A stretch of 64,000 nucleotides of DNA from Numida meleagris (Eukaryota > Chordata > Aves > Galliformes > Numididae). Made by a program: the position numbers and the translations under genes. Below, one piece after another: positions 20,601 through 32,500 of this stretch. The stretch's first letter is position 1; every line of letters starts with the position of its first letter. The notes beneath the pieces were generated by a model, which saw only the letters and a list, made by a program, of their open reading frames with translations, did no database searches and was not told the origin of the DNA. Location: assembly GCF_002078875.1 (NCBI RefSeq), contig NC_034414.1:10652225-10716224 (forward strand), in the 5' to 3' direction.

Positions 20601-23600
20601 CAGAGTTAAGCACCCATTACCATAAAAATAAAACATAACCTTTCATATATAAAGATATCTGATTTCTAGTTAGAACTTAAGAGCCGTACAGACATGAGTA
20701 GTGTTGTTATCCCTAGTCTAAAACAATGTTCAAATTGATATTAGAGCAATAGTATTTGGTCAAAGTATAGATAGTAGCTTCACAAGTTTGAGTCATCCAC
20801 AAATAAGCTTTTTCTCCAAACAATGGAAGTCGCTATTTGAAATAAGCACTGCTAAGATTTTAATAGGAGAAATAAGTCTGCAGGCAGTGAAACAAGATGA
20901 TTAGTTACCTCTAAAATCTAAATTTCTACACAAAATATCTGGGCTGATATTCAAACACCTAGTGCAGCTTTACTTCCCGATGGCTGTAACCTATCTTTTT
21001 GTTTTTAAATGTTTTTTTCTTTCCAGAAATATAAACATAAATGTCTGTGATACTTAAATCTATTTTGAATTGAGGCGCTTAAGGAAAAATGAAATTGTGA
21101 CTAAGATACCCAAAATATTTTTGCTGATGTTTTTACATTTTATGTTGTTATTTTTCACTTAATTGCATATATTTATTTTGTGATATAGATTTAGTGCATC
21201 TGCCAACCAATATTAAGCATCACGATGAAAAATTAAAATATATTAGAAATATTTTATGAAAAAAATCAGATCTCCATAATAAGTTTTAAAACAGAATTTA
21301 ATAACATGCTAAAACATCATTTTCATACTTCATTTTAAAATTTGCAATGGGAAAGTGTATCAGTTTCTCAAAATGTCAAAGTTCTTACCTTGAATGTTTG
21401 GATAAAGAGCCATAAATAGCACTGCCCATCTTAAAACATTTGTTGTGGTTTCTGTCCCAGCTATGATGAGTTCTCCAACAGAGAAAATTAAGTTTTCTCT
21501 TGAATATGTAGATTCTGGATCATTTTTGTTGCACTCCATCTCATCTAAATATGCATCTATAAAATGCCGAGGTGACTGAGGCTTCCTATTTTCAGAGACT
21601 CGCTCAATAAGCTTATGAAGAAAGTCATAGACTTCAGCTGCATTTTTAAACAGCTGCTGGTGTTTCCCAAATGGCAGTATACCAATCCAAGGAAAAGCAT
21701 TATATAAAAATACAGAGGCACTAGCAGCTAATTCAATATTTTCACTGAAAATCTCAATCATGTGCTGAAATTCAGTATCTTCATATGTAAAACGTTCTCC
21801 AAAAATAATCAAATTAGTAATGTTTGAAACGGCATTTGTTATCAAGTGCTTAAGATCAAATGGTCTGCCTTTGTAGGTATCAATGGCATCAAGGAAAAAC
21901 ACAGATTCTTCTGAAATTTTGTGTTCGAAGGACCTTTGACCATATCCAAAAGTTCGAAAGGTATTTACAGCTAATTTGCGATGTTCTGTCCATCCTCTGC
22001 CGTATTTACTGTTCAGTAAGCCTGAAAAAAAATTATTTTGACACAGCATTTTATGCAATGCTTTATTTTTCTGCAATAAGACAATAAAATTATTTAACAA
22101 TTCAGTCCGCTCTAAAAGTATACTACTATCAGTAGAAAAAGCTATTAAAAGATGACCTGAGCAACCCCCCGGCCTCAAAGCTAAATTAGATATACCTATG
22201 CTACTCCTGACAAGCATTTATCAAGCCTGTTCAAGCGGGCAAGCAGACTTAGTACCCTTATGTAAAAGCACCTCAGATCTATCTGGAAACATTTTGTACT
22301 TATGGACAATTTGAACTAAGAGCAATTGCTGTGAGTACTTCCACACAGCAAAATGCAATGGAACTATAACATTAGCAGGTACACCAATAGTATTTTGATA
22401 TCAAAACACAAGCCTCCTGAGTCATAAGACATACACTAACATGTGGTAATGCCCACATTTTCCTTTTTCTCTGAAGTTTTAACTCAGTAGTTTCTAAAAG
22501 TAGTATATCCTATAAACAAAAGTTGAGGTGAAATCTGTCTATAACAAAGAAAAAGAAAGATCCTTTAAGTTTGGATTCAAAGAATTCAAATACTGAGTAA
22601 TCTCTCAGTATTTGTCTCTATCAGATTTATAAAGGCCATACTACTACTCAGCATCTCTGGGAGATAAAATGCCATAAGAAGCTGGGACTGCCAGTCAACT
22701 ACTTATAAATGTGTTTGAAGTTGACACAGCTCCTTAATGTATATGTTACATCACTTAAGTTAAAAGTAGTTAATGTTAATAAGCACTCTAAAAAAAAAAA
22801 ATACTGAACCTAGGAAGGAACAAGGTACAATTTTTAACGATGTGGCTGAAATCTGTATAATACAAGGTGAAAGAGGTGGTGCAAAACAGATGTTACAAAG
22901 CCAAGCATAAAATGCAGAAAACAAAGAAACAGAATGGAAACACCAAGAAGAAATACTGACATTTAACCACAGAAATAAAGTTTGAGGTGCAGCTCTTAAA
23001 CTCATCAAAATTTCCAAAGTTCCTCATACACTCGTATCTCAATGTTAAAGGCTAATTTAATATAGATCTTCTTAATAAGAAGGCTACAGAAATCATATTT
23101 GCCAAATGTGATTTGTAGGTGTAGAAATATGATTTCCATGTAGACCAAATCTACCAAATCTTGGAAGGCAAGATGAGATGCAAGAAAATACGTTTCTCAG
23201 AGTTCACACTAAACTGGAAAAGTTCTAGTAATAGATAAGAAGAATAGCTACTTCAGAAGACTCTTGCACTGCTCACAGCTAAACACTAAGCTAAGAGATG
23301 CTTCAAAGCTAATCTGATTACCAGAAACAAAGAAAATAGCTTTCTAAGTGACACTAATTGACTGAGGAGGGCAGAGCATAGAGATAAAAAATTACATCCA
23401 TCTTGCTACAGAATTTAGCCCAAGAATGAGTCCTTTCTGAATATATTTAAAGAAGCATCGAGTATTTCATGAAAGAAGGTAGAGAAAACAACTAGAAAAA
23501 ATGTTTCATGTGATCGTACACCCTAACAAACTGTTATGGACAAAAATACATTTCTGTTCAAAGACACTAGCACTTACCTCCCATGTTTGTCAGCTTCTTA

Positions 23601-26337
23601 AACAAAGGAAGAGATGGTCTGTCAGCAAAAATTTCGCTTTGGTGAACAAGGCATTCTTTCACTGCATCATAGCCATTCAGTACAATAGCAGATATACCTC
23701 CCAAATCAAGACTGAAAATCTTTAAGAGAAAAAATAAAAATTGTAAGATGCAGTAATAACAACCAAGTCTTGCAAACAAATAACGAAAACAAGCAAATGC
23801 AACTAATGAAAAAGTGAATCAACACTAAACGTCAACGCAAAATACGGACTTATTACAATGCAAAATAAACATAGCAATGAACTTCAATGGGGCATACAAG
23901 TAACCAGAGAGTTCTAGTACTGATACAATTATGTCATCATAGTTTATTGTGAGCTAAATTAATCTCTGTCAAAAGTTACCATAAGTTAGCCTACACTACA
24001 TTCTGCTTTGTGGTGCGCCTAATGTGACTAAGGAGTGAATTAAGGGTTGGGAATGCTTTCAAATAGTCATTTAAAAAAAAAAGTGAATGTGTATATTTCA
24101 GAAAAAAAATATGTATTTTCTCCTAATGCAAGTAGACGGAAGGTATAGTATTTATAGAAGAACTAAAGTACACGTATTGTCTGCTTGCTTAATTTCGACA
24201 GAAGAGAGGGAAGTTTCACTGCTGCTATCTGTTGGTCCTTTCTTCCTTAGTAAAAAGAATCCAGTAGTTGAATTTGATTAAGGGATTGTGACTGAAGCGA
24301 CAAGTTTTTTATGACAAAAACTTCCATCACTTAGTGATGGTGGACATAGAAGTGGTGTCAGTGTTGGAAAACAGCCAAGCTCCACCTAGTCCTTTCTCTC
24401 TCTGAAACTGAACACCAGCTTACTTTGCACAGAATCCCAAAGACCCCCTCAGATGACAGATGTGAGAGCCATGATGACGGGCAACAAATGATAGCATAGC
24501 CCAGCTAGTTCCATCTCCTGTTTCCAGAAGTGGTCAGCACTAGATGCTTTGGAGAAAGACGCAATACATCCTGCAGAAGGCACATACAGGATAAACAAAA
24601 TGAAAATCTCAACCTAAGCTTAAAAAAAAAAAAAAAAAAATAAAAATGAGGCTAAATTCTCAAGACTAAAATTCTATATCCTTTTTCGTACTTCTGTTAG
24701 CAAAATAAATCTGGTATTCTTTACTTATACAAATCTATATTTTTCTTCGTCACAGCATTGTTGACCATCACTATATGAAGAAGTAAAGAGCACTAGTTTA
24801 GTTATGCGTTCTGTGAAGTGCATTTCCTTTCAGCATACCTGAATTTTTCACTGTTACAATTACGTTTTTTTTACATGATGAGAAGAAAGTACCGCTGTAC
24901 CTCTTGAAGGCATTTGTTTTTGTATACTTCAATCATAGCCTATTTATCATTCTTTGTACATTGTAAAATACTTCTACAAAGATAATTCCCTTGATCTCTT
25001 CCAGAGCTCCCAGTATTCTGCTCTACCCCAAATTCTGGAGAATCCTTGGTGCAGAGAGCTGCAGTCAGCATTCAGGCAAGTATAAAGCTTAATTTGTTGA
25101 TGATATATTTGCCTTCCCATTTCCATTCAATTTGTCCCAGTATTTTCCTTGAAACACTTTATTTTTTTTTTAATTACCAAAATAAAGGGAAAGAGAAGAA
25201 GAGATAACCCTCCCCCTTTCACTTAAGCCATTGAGCATGCCTTTAGTTCATACGCTTTGCTTCTAATTCACAGGACTATGACTGTTCAGTTTCTTTTGTA
25301 GCTTTCATAATGATCTTTACGAAAGCTTTTGAAAGATTCAGGTGCTACCACCAGTATTTTTTCATTTGCTTGTTAGGGGTGTTATTTAAACACACCTTAA
25401 CCCCTTAAACTCTTAACAGTTCCAGGGACGTGATTTTCCAGCCAAGCCAGTGTTTGCGGGACTCAAGGCTCACTCTTTCCGAGGCATCGATTGAGAATCC
25501 CTCTAAGGGAAGCCCCGCAGGCGTTACGGGCGTTACACCTACACGTGCTGCGTGCGCTCTTGCCTGCCTTTCCGCGCCAGCACAGCTAGCTTGGGCTTCA
25601 CTTTTTTGAAGCGTGTAAGAATAGACTGCTTGCATGAAACGGAGTAATGAAAAGAAAGAGCTAAGAAACAAGCATGAAAACGAAAAAAAAAGAAATCAAA
25701 ACATTTCCATATACGTATATAAATTGACTGTAAGTAACTACTCAAATATTGCTCTAAAAGCACTTTAATGCAAAGTTCTTCCCGTGAAAACGTTGCGCTA
25801 CGCCTGTTGACTGCCTTTTGTTTTCCTGTGCGCCCTGCCCTAGGGCGGCCCGAGCACAAGGCGGACGGATGCTCGGGCGCACCGCTGCCCCAAAGCGGAG
25901 CCGCTCTCCGCCGGGGCTCCAACTGCCGCTGCTCTCTGCCCGGGGCCGGGCCGCCCGCAGCACGCGTTTCGCCCGACGCTCAGCGCCGGAGCTGCGGCAC
26001 CCCCGGGCGGGGCCCCCAGCCGCTGTCCCGCCCTATAGCGTCCGGGCCGTGCCCCCCTCCGCCCGCACCGGCGTCGGAGCCGGCGCCCGCCCGGTACCTG
26101 CCCGTGGATCTGGCTCTGGCGCCGCATGTAGACGTGCGGCTGCTCCGCGCCCAGGGAGTGGATGTTGCCGATGAGGGGCAGCCCCGCGGGACCCGGCGGA
26201 AAGCCGGGCGGCCGCCGCTGCTTCAGCAGCTGCCGAACCACCAGCGCGAACAGCAGCAGCGGCGGCAGCGCCAGCAGCAGCCACGGACTGCCTCTCGCCG
26301 CTGCCGCCGGTTCCGCGTCCCCCGCCGCCGGCCCCAT
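17430..26337 (-). CDS. CYP2R1: Vitamin D 25-hydroxylase (cytochrome P450 2R1), complete, five coding exons
   Basis: CYP2R1 is a microsomal P450 that 25-hydroxylates vitamin D2/D3, the first activation step. In coding order the exons are 26337-26098, 23719-23578, 22021-21389, 18798-18469 and 17605-17430. All junctions are GT-AG and the phases agree, giving 506 residues (human 501). Visible features: an N-terminal signal anchor at about residues 18-36, the basic/proline hinge [12 protein letters not shown] (39-50), WxxxR in helix C (W138-R142), the I-helix AGTETT (315-320), the K-helix ExxR (E372-R375), a PERF motif, and the heme loop FSLGRRHCLG with Cys453 as thiolate ligand. Human-like blocks such as [20 protein letters not shown] identify the family member. 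The start ATG has G at -3 and +4 and lies in a CpG island. The gene diverges from CALCA. Confidence 0.98.
18469..18798 (-). CDS. CYP2R1: CYP2R1 coding exon 4: K-helix and PERF region
   Basis: Starts with [13 protein letters not shown] and contains [17 protein letters not shown] (ExxR), [26 protein letters not shown] and PERFLDSSG, and ends at PFSLG just before the heme loop. The acceptor is cctaacag and the donor is g|gtaaga; phase 1 to phase 1. Confidence 0.97.
18799..21388 (-). other. CYP2R1: CYP2R1 intron 3
   Basis: 2.6 kb of AT-rich intron between exons 3 and 4. I see no repeat family, conserved exon or RNA in it. Confidence 0.8.
21389..22021 (-). CDS. CYP2R1: CYP2R1 coding exon 3: helices B'-I
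   Basis: Residues 128-338 plus one base. It contains [14 protein letters not shown] (helix C WxxxR), the substrate-recognition stretch [20 protein letters not shown] and the I-helix oxygen-binding motif AGTETT. The acceptor is ttttttttcag and the donor is g|gtaaga. At 633 bp it is the largest coding exon of the gene. Confidence 0.98.
22022..23577 (-). other. CYP2R1: CYP2R1 intron 2
   Basis: 1.56 kb AT-rich intron. It carries a perfect 12-bp inverted repeat with a 24-nt spacer (23089-23100 and 23125-23136) and a short A-run near 22790. Nothing else was recognised. Confidence 0.8.
23578..23719 (-). CDS. CYP2R1: CYP2R1 coding exon 2
   Basis: Residues 81-127 plus one base: [20 protein letters not shown], then [15 protein letters not shown] and a short Lys-rich end. 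The acceptor is tctcttaaag and the donor is g|gtaagt. It is nearly identical to the human exon. Confidence 0.97.
23720..26097 (-). other. CYP2R1: CYP2R1 intron 1
   Basis: 2.4 kb intron. The end near exon 1 is part of the CpG island and shore (25400-26097). An A18-type run lies near 24622-24640. No repeat family or coding exon was recognised. Confidence 0.8.
26098..26337 (-). CDS. CYP2R1: CYP2R1 coding exon 1: membrane anchor and proline hinge
   Basis: Encodes residues 1-80. The start is [10 protein letters not shown], followed by a Leu-rich anchor, the hinge, [11 protein letters not shown] and [14 protein letters not shown]. The donor is cag|gtaccg and the exon ends in phase 0. The extreme N-terminus (Ala-rich) differs from mammals, but from [14 protein letters not shown] onward it aligns without gaps to memory of human. 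Larger open frames on the + strand here are shadows of GC-rich DNA. Confidence 0.95.
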
Positions 26338-26409
26338 CGCGCCGCTTCCTCCTGCCGCCCGGCCCCGGCCCGCTGCCCCCGTTGGGCGCCGGCGGAACCG
26401 CCCGCGCCG

Positions 26410-26414
26410 ATTGG
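26410..26414 (-). promoter_or_regulatory. CCAAT box upstream of CYP2R1
   Basis: The coding strand reads GGCCAATCGG, a good NF-Y-type context, inside the CpG island. The function is inferred from position. Confidence 0.5.
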
Positions 26415-26500
26415 CCTACCGGAGCGCCGCCCCTCGCGCCAGCGGGCCGGGCCGGCTGCGGGCTGCGCGGGGCTGCGGGGCGGGACGGGGTTGCGCTGAT

Positions 26501-29500
26501 GAAGCGTTGAGGAGGCAGTACTGTCTGCTTGAAAACATCTTCATGCGTAGACCCGGAAAAGCGAAAAAAAGCAAAAACACGCGCTTTCGGGATGTCTTTC
26601 CCGGAGCTAAGAAAGCAGTCCCGCGTTGAAGTGTAACATCCTGTTGAAACACTTCGTAAAAAAACTTCACTCTTATTTCCACTCATGTTGTTTTTACTTT
26701 TCTATCACTGCTACTGCACGATCTTAGCACACCAGAAGTACTGATGCCCAAGTAAAATTTCTGTGTTGTGTCCGACTCAGTCCTTCTTTCTGTTGAATTT
26801 AGCTCACTACCTCCAGTAGATTCGTAAGAAGATTAAGACCTATACTGATACAGAGTTTGTGCTGATGAACTTCGTAAATAAGCTGACTGATCAAAGTGCA
26901 CTGCATACTCAGTTATCTAACTATCTAATGCTTAATCCTCAGTACGTTCCTGTGAAGGGATGTTCCGTTCTAATGTGGCGGTACTACCTTGAGAGCACGT
27001 GGCCCAGAGGCTGAGGATGGCCCCTGCTGCTGCTCAGAAGGCAAGAGGGAAAGAAATCAAGCACGGCAAAGGCAACACTTTGAGAGCACAGAGAGGAGGT
27101 ACTATGACTGGGATGGGGGAAGGAGGAGGGGAATGGGGAAATGATAAGATGTGACTTTTTGCCTGGCATTTTGGCCGCACGATATCTCACAGAGTCATAG
27201 AATAACCTGAGTTGAAAGGGACCCATAAGAATCATCAAGTCCAGCTCCTGCTTAGACACAGGACCACGCAAAAATCAGACCCTATGCCTGAGAGCACTGG
27301 CCTAACACTCCAGAAGCTTGGTGTGGTCACCACTGCCCTGGGCAGCCTGTTTCATGCCCACCGCCTTCTGGTGCAGACCCTTTCCCTAACCCCCACCTGG
27401 CCCTCCCCTGACACAGCTCCGTGCCGTTCCCTCTGGCTCTGTCGCTGTCACCAGAGAGCAGAGCTCAGCGCTGCCCCTCCGCTCCCCATGAGGAGCTGTA
27501 GCCCTCAGTCTCCTCTGCTCTGGGCTGAGCAAACCAAGGGACCCCAGCCACTCCTCATACATCCTAGCCTCTAGAGCTTTCACCATCTTTCTTGTCACCT
27601 TTCAACACTCCCTAATAGTTTTGTCTTTTTTGTATTGTGGCACCCAAACCTGCACAAAGTACTCAAGGTGAGGTTTCACCAGCATGATGTAAAGCAGTAC
27701 AATCCCTTCCCTCGAAGCAAGGGATCTGTGAGCAATCAGACTAGCTATCCAGGTGCTTGCTGAACAGGTCACAACATTGACAAAGGGTACTCACTCACTT
27801 CTGCTCAGGGTGGGCAGACTGAGAAGATAGATGTCACACGTATTACAGAATGGTATGGCAGTAACTTTTAATGAAGGTAAGCGTAGCTACTCTGGCCCAG
27901 TTTCCTCCTGCGTTGCTGATACATGTGTTGTCAAATGGTAATGGCTGGTTGAATGCTGAACCAGGGCCTGTGCTAGTTTCCATGGGTCAGCGCAGTGAGA
28001 GACTCTTAATTTTTGGGTATATCTTCACGCAATGAGTAGTCGGTTGTATAGGCCTCAGCATCTCCTCCAGTTTGTAAAATACTTGTTGAATAGGTTTTAA
28101 TGCCAATATACCAGAACAAAATCTTGGCCATTTTCTCAGAATATGAAGAATTGATTTGAACACTGCTAGAGGTTTATTTTTTCATTCTTCTTCCAAGTTA
28201 TTTATTCACACTTTCTTTCAATATGAAACTTCCTGTCATCTTGACTGAATTACTTTGGCCATACCTGCAAAAACATCAATGTGTCAGTGCCCCAAGATTT
28301 CTCACCAGTGGGCAACAGATTCAGGACCCCAGTTTGGCTCCAGCCAAAGGCAGAATGAGAAGTGACCAAGGATGTAAAACATTATATTTGTAAGCTTCTG
28401 TCTTTCAAGGAGAAAAAAGAAAGAAGTTGATACTTTTCTCCTCTGATTTGCCCCAAATTAGATGACACTTGAGTAGTTCTCAAAGTGTCTGAGGAAACGG
28501 CGTAGCTGCTATTGCTTTGATTTTCACTTTTAAGTGTGTAATACATCACATGCATCCAGAGGATCATGAATTCCAGTGCATCTGTATAAGAAAAGAAAGC
28601 AAAGGTGATTGATTTGTTGGCAGGAAGTGTTTTGAGGAGGAAAAACAGAAAAGAAACATGGAGTAGGAAGACCCAAGAAAAAAAAAAGGTACAGAAAAGT
28701 CCAAAAAAAGGAAGAAATTGATTTTTATGGGAAGAAAAACAAAAATTAACAATTATTTTCAAGCAGGGGAGAGAACAATCAAAACTGATCTTACTATAAC
28801 ATTTGAGCCTTGGTGATGGAGAAGATAGTGCTATTCGCTGTAACAGAGGATGAGAAACTGAAACACATGATTGCAGAGCTGTCAAATCAGATTTGGTCAA
28901 GCCAAAAGGTGACGAATCCACTAAGGTTAAGATCCAACAGCCTCTAGAGGATAAATGATTAAATGGAGAAGCATGACTGAAAGCCATGGATACGTATGAC
29001 TGAAAGTTGTCAGAAGAAAGTGATAAATAAAGCTTTGCAGACAGATGACGTCACTTAAGAACAGAGGTATAGGGATTCAAGAGCCCAATGGGGGATATCC
29101 AAGGATGGATTCCTTGCCAGTTTCTCTCTGATCTTTTTATATTTCTTTCATTCTTTTGAGAGCGTGGGGGTAGCTTGTGCTGAATTGCTACTTTGGGAAG
29201 GTTTTACTCATCTTAATCACAGATGATCAAATGAGCAAACTCATAGGATGAGTAAAGGTTTTGTGATTTCAATTATAAAAAATGATGGCTGAGTAAGGAA
29301 ACCCATTAAAGTGTGTATCTTTATTAAATTCTAAAACATTCTGGTCATCACAATTCACAATTACTTTGTGCCATAAATTGTGTAAGGAAAAGTTGGAGAC
29401 AATCAAGTAACAGCAAACAATTACGTTCCTGTCTTCTCCAGAAAAGCAGAAGGCAATTCTTTGACAGGAAGTGACTATGCATATGCATAGTTTTGGCTTT

Positions 29501-32500
29501 AGAAGGAATTTGAAGAAATATAGATGGGATTGTTCTTTCAGTAATGATATTAAGATCCCAACGATAACTCTGTCACATTCTAAGGAGGAAAATAAAGTTG
29601 CTTCTAAGCTCGATTAAATATCTCACAAACTTATATTCAGCTGCAGTTCAAAGCAGACTTCTTTCTTTGTCTTCAGCATTGCTATTGCACTTCTGGTAAA
29701 TTTTATCAGTCTAAAGTGCTTTCACTCGCTATGACAGTATCTTTTGTCCAGTTAAGTTATATCATTACTTATAAAATTGTATATAAGAGAACAGTTTCTT
29801 TGCAACCTGGAATACAAAGATTTTACTCCCTTTCTTTTGGGGGCAGCAGGGACAGGAAAATAGATAAATCTCTGTAAGTGTGTGTAAAACACACATGCTC
29901 CTCACTGAAAAAAAAAAAAGAAAAAAAAAAAGACTGACATAAGCCCACTGACAAGTTTAGAGTCATATGCAGACATTATCTATTAAAATTTCATAGCCCT
30001 TTTTAACACACCTGTATCATCACAGGGAATGCTCGATTATGTATCTTCTTAGCTAAACGTAAAATAATGGTGGCACTTCGTGATTTGCTAAAACAGAAAA
30101 ACTCATCCCATGTTTTCTCTCATGAATTTGATTTTGGTTGCTGAAAACAAACATCTCTCGAATCACAATTCTATTGTGCCTAAGTATTTTATGCAGAAAA
30201 CTGTGATACTGGCTTAAAGACTGTAAGTTCAAAAATAGTTTTGGCATACTTTATTTGCTGGCTTTTAGAATCTACTTAGATCAATTTAATATATGCATTG
30301 AGAAATATGTCTGTGTAGTTGATAGTCTCATGTGACCACTGATTCCCAGAAGTTCTGGTGTACGTAAATTAGCAAATATTGTGATACTGATAGCTTATGT
30401 CTCTGTATACTATTGACCAGCACTGTAAGAAGACAGATCTTTTTTAGTCCCTATTTTACCTAAAAGTACAAGTAAATCTTTACCCTTGCACAAGTGGCTT
30501 TTGTGAAGAGTCAAAGAGTTAAACAGCCAAATGAGAACCTACTGCTCCTGGTCCTCTTCACACAGATGGCATTGCAAGCATCAACAGGGACCTATCACAG
30601 TAGCAGCCCACTACACAGGGGCAACAGAATGGTCCTGGAATAGGCTGATCAAACTGTTGAATTACACTGCGGCTTAATCAGACTTCCCTGCTGTCAGGAC
30701 AAAGAATGAAATACTGGCATGAGCTCTTCCATGCTCCTCATATCTTGTAAAGAACAAATACAGGGTTAACTTAAGAGTTTACGAGACAGTTTCTCATGAG
30801 ATTTTTGCTGACATGCTCTGATGACATATAAGATAATAGCATAGCACTTGTGCAAGAGATCGAAACAAGGTTTTATAACTGTGCTATTGCTTAACAAGGT
30901 TTGTTTTCAGTTCTGAGGCTGCTTTCCAGATAGGGAGTTTGTTCAACTCCTATCTCAGCTGGAGAATGTATAAAACTGAAGTGGAAATAGGCACTCATTT
31001 TGAAAGAGTTTCAGAGTGAGATTCTCCCGTGCAGTCTGTCCCCTTTGTGTTAGCCTAGCTATGCTGTGAGTTTGCCTCTGGCTGAATTTGGTGAGCTGAA
31101 AGCTCCCCTTCAGGGATTTCCCTTGTCAGAACACTGGAGGTGCAGCCTTGGACAGAACCTGGAGAACGTGGTGGAGTTTTGCCAGTTCTTAAGCATGGAA
31201 GTGTTGCCAGGTGGCACGAGCTGAGGCTGCAGCCTCTGAGCCTGCCCAGAGGCTGAGCTGTGGTTCTGCAGGACGGAAGATGACGGAGCCATAGCCAACT
31301 TCCTTATGGTCTGCCCCTTCTTCTCTGCCATAGAACCCTCAGTACCACACAGCGTGACCCACTTTGTTTTAAAAGATTATTCTGCACCAGGTTTTGAATA
31401 TATACAGGGAAAGTGCTTCAAAGCCAAAGCTCATTAGGAGTGTTTCAGTGAGATTAAAACAATCCGGCATCGATCTTCTGTTTAAAATGTCTTCCATATT
31501 TCAGTCTGGAAGCTTTTGTAAGGCATTTTGGAAGAACTGAATTTGCTTCCAGACTGATTCATAGATTTCCCAGTAATTAGCTCAATAGCAGTTCCTTTTT
31601 TGAGAAACGAGTCACTGAAGCACCCTGAATGTTGATGTCATTAGAAAGGGAACCCTCTAGTGTTGGGATCTGTATCCATGTTCTGGTTCTCACTAAAATA
31701 CTGCATTTTTCTAAAAAGAGGCACTCATTTTTGGACCAAATTTAAATTAAACTACAGGATGGGTGGGTAAAATATTATTTGTGCTGCTAAGCTTCATGTG
31801 AGCTTAGTCTAAATCTGAGTATTGCCTTCTGAAGGCTGTGGAAGCAAAATTGGGGAAAGGACCAGACAACTTAGGGAGGTAAGATCTGCAAAAGCCAATG
31901 CCAGTAAAAGTTGGGACGATAGGTAAGGTGTTATGTTTCAGAGTTTAAGTAAGTCTCTAGCTGTTAAAAATACAGAATCTCAGAAAGTGGAGATGGAGGA
32001 GATGAAGAAAGTTTGTTCAGTTGATCATGTTCATTCCCCAGAGCAAATACTAGCTACATTATGTCATTCCTGACAGATGTTAGACTACCATGCCATACAG
32101 TCCTGCAGTGGAAGATATGCCAAAACTGCAATAGAAACTCTTCTGATATATCATTAATTTCAATTGTAGAAAGCTCTTTCTAATGTGTGGCATCATTACC
32201 ATTATCTTTTAAGGTCATCTATTTTTGCTTTTTTTGAGCATATTACTACTTCTTCATGGCAAGTATTTATGTTTTTATTACCTTTCTCCATGGTTTTTCC
32301 TTCCGTTAACTGTTTCTTCAATCTTTGCTTGTTTTTTTTTGTTTGTGTGTTTTTTGTTTTTCTCCTAAATCGTGTTACAGGCACTAATAACTGTTACCAT
32401 TGATTTTTTTTCTGAAATTCCTCCAAGTAGCCCAAGTCTTTCTGAGGTATGTCATGCTATCCTGAACAGAGTACAATGAGGTCTAGGTCTTAGCAGCAGC

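Larger units (their letters stand above)
25820..26500. promoter_or_regulatory. CYP2R1: CpG island over CYP2R1 exon 1 and promoter
   Basis: Strikingly GC- and CpG-rich against AT-rich flanks, covering exon 1 and about 160 bp upstream of the ATG. No TATA box is visible near the start, as expected for a CpG-island promoter. On the coding strand a CCAAT box lies at 26410-26414, about 73 bp upstream of the ATG. Confidence 0.75.

Noticed and set aside
24324..24340. 8-bp palindrome around one base (CCATCACT/AGTGATGG) in CYP2R1 intron 1
   Set aside because: Arms this short are expected several times by chance in 64 kb.
25768..26499. 243-codon open frame on the + strand opposite CYP2R1 exon 1
   Set aside because: It is a shadow of the GC-rich coding exon and CpG island; Arg/Pro/Ala-rich with no recognisable family.
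28382..28987. 201-codon - strand open frame between CYP2R1 and CALCA
   Set aside because: Its middle is a Phe/Leu/Ser-rich translation of a purine-rich low-complexity stretch (28600-28760). It lacks recognisable domains, so length alone is weak support.
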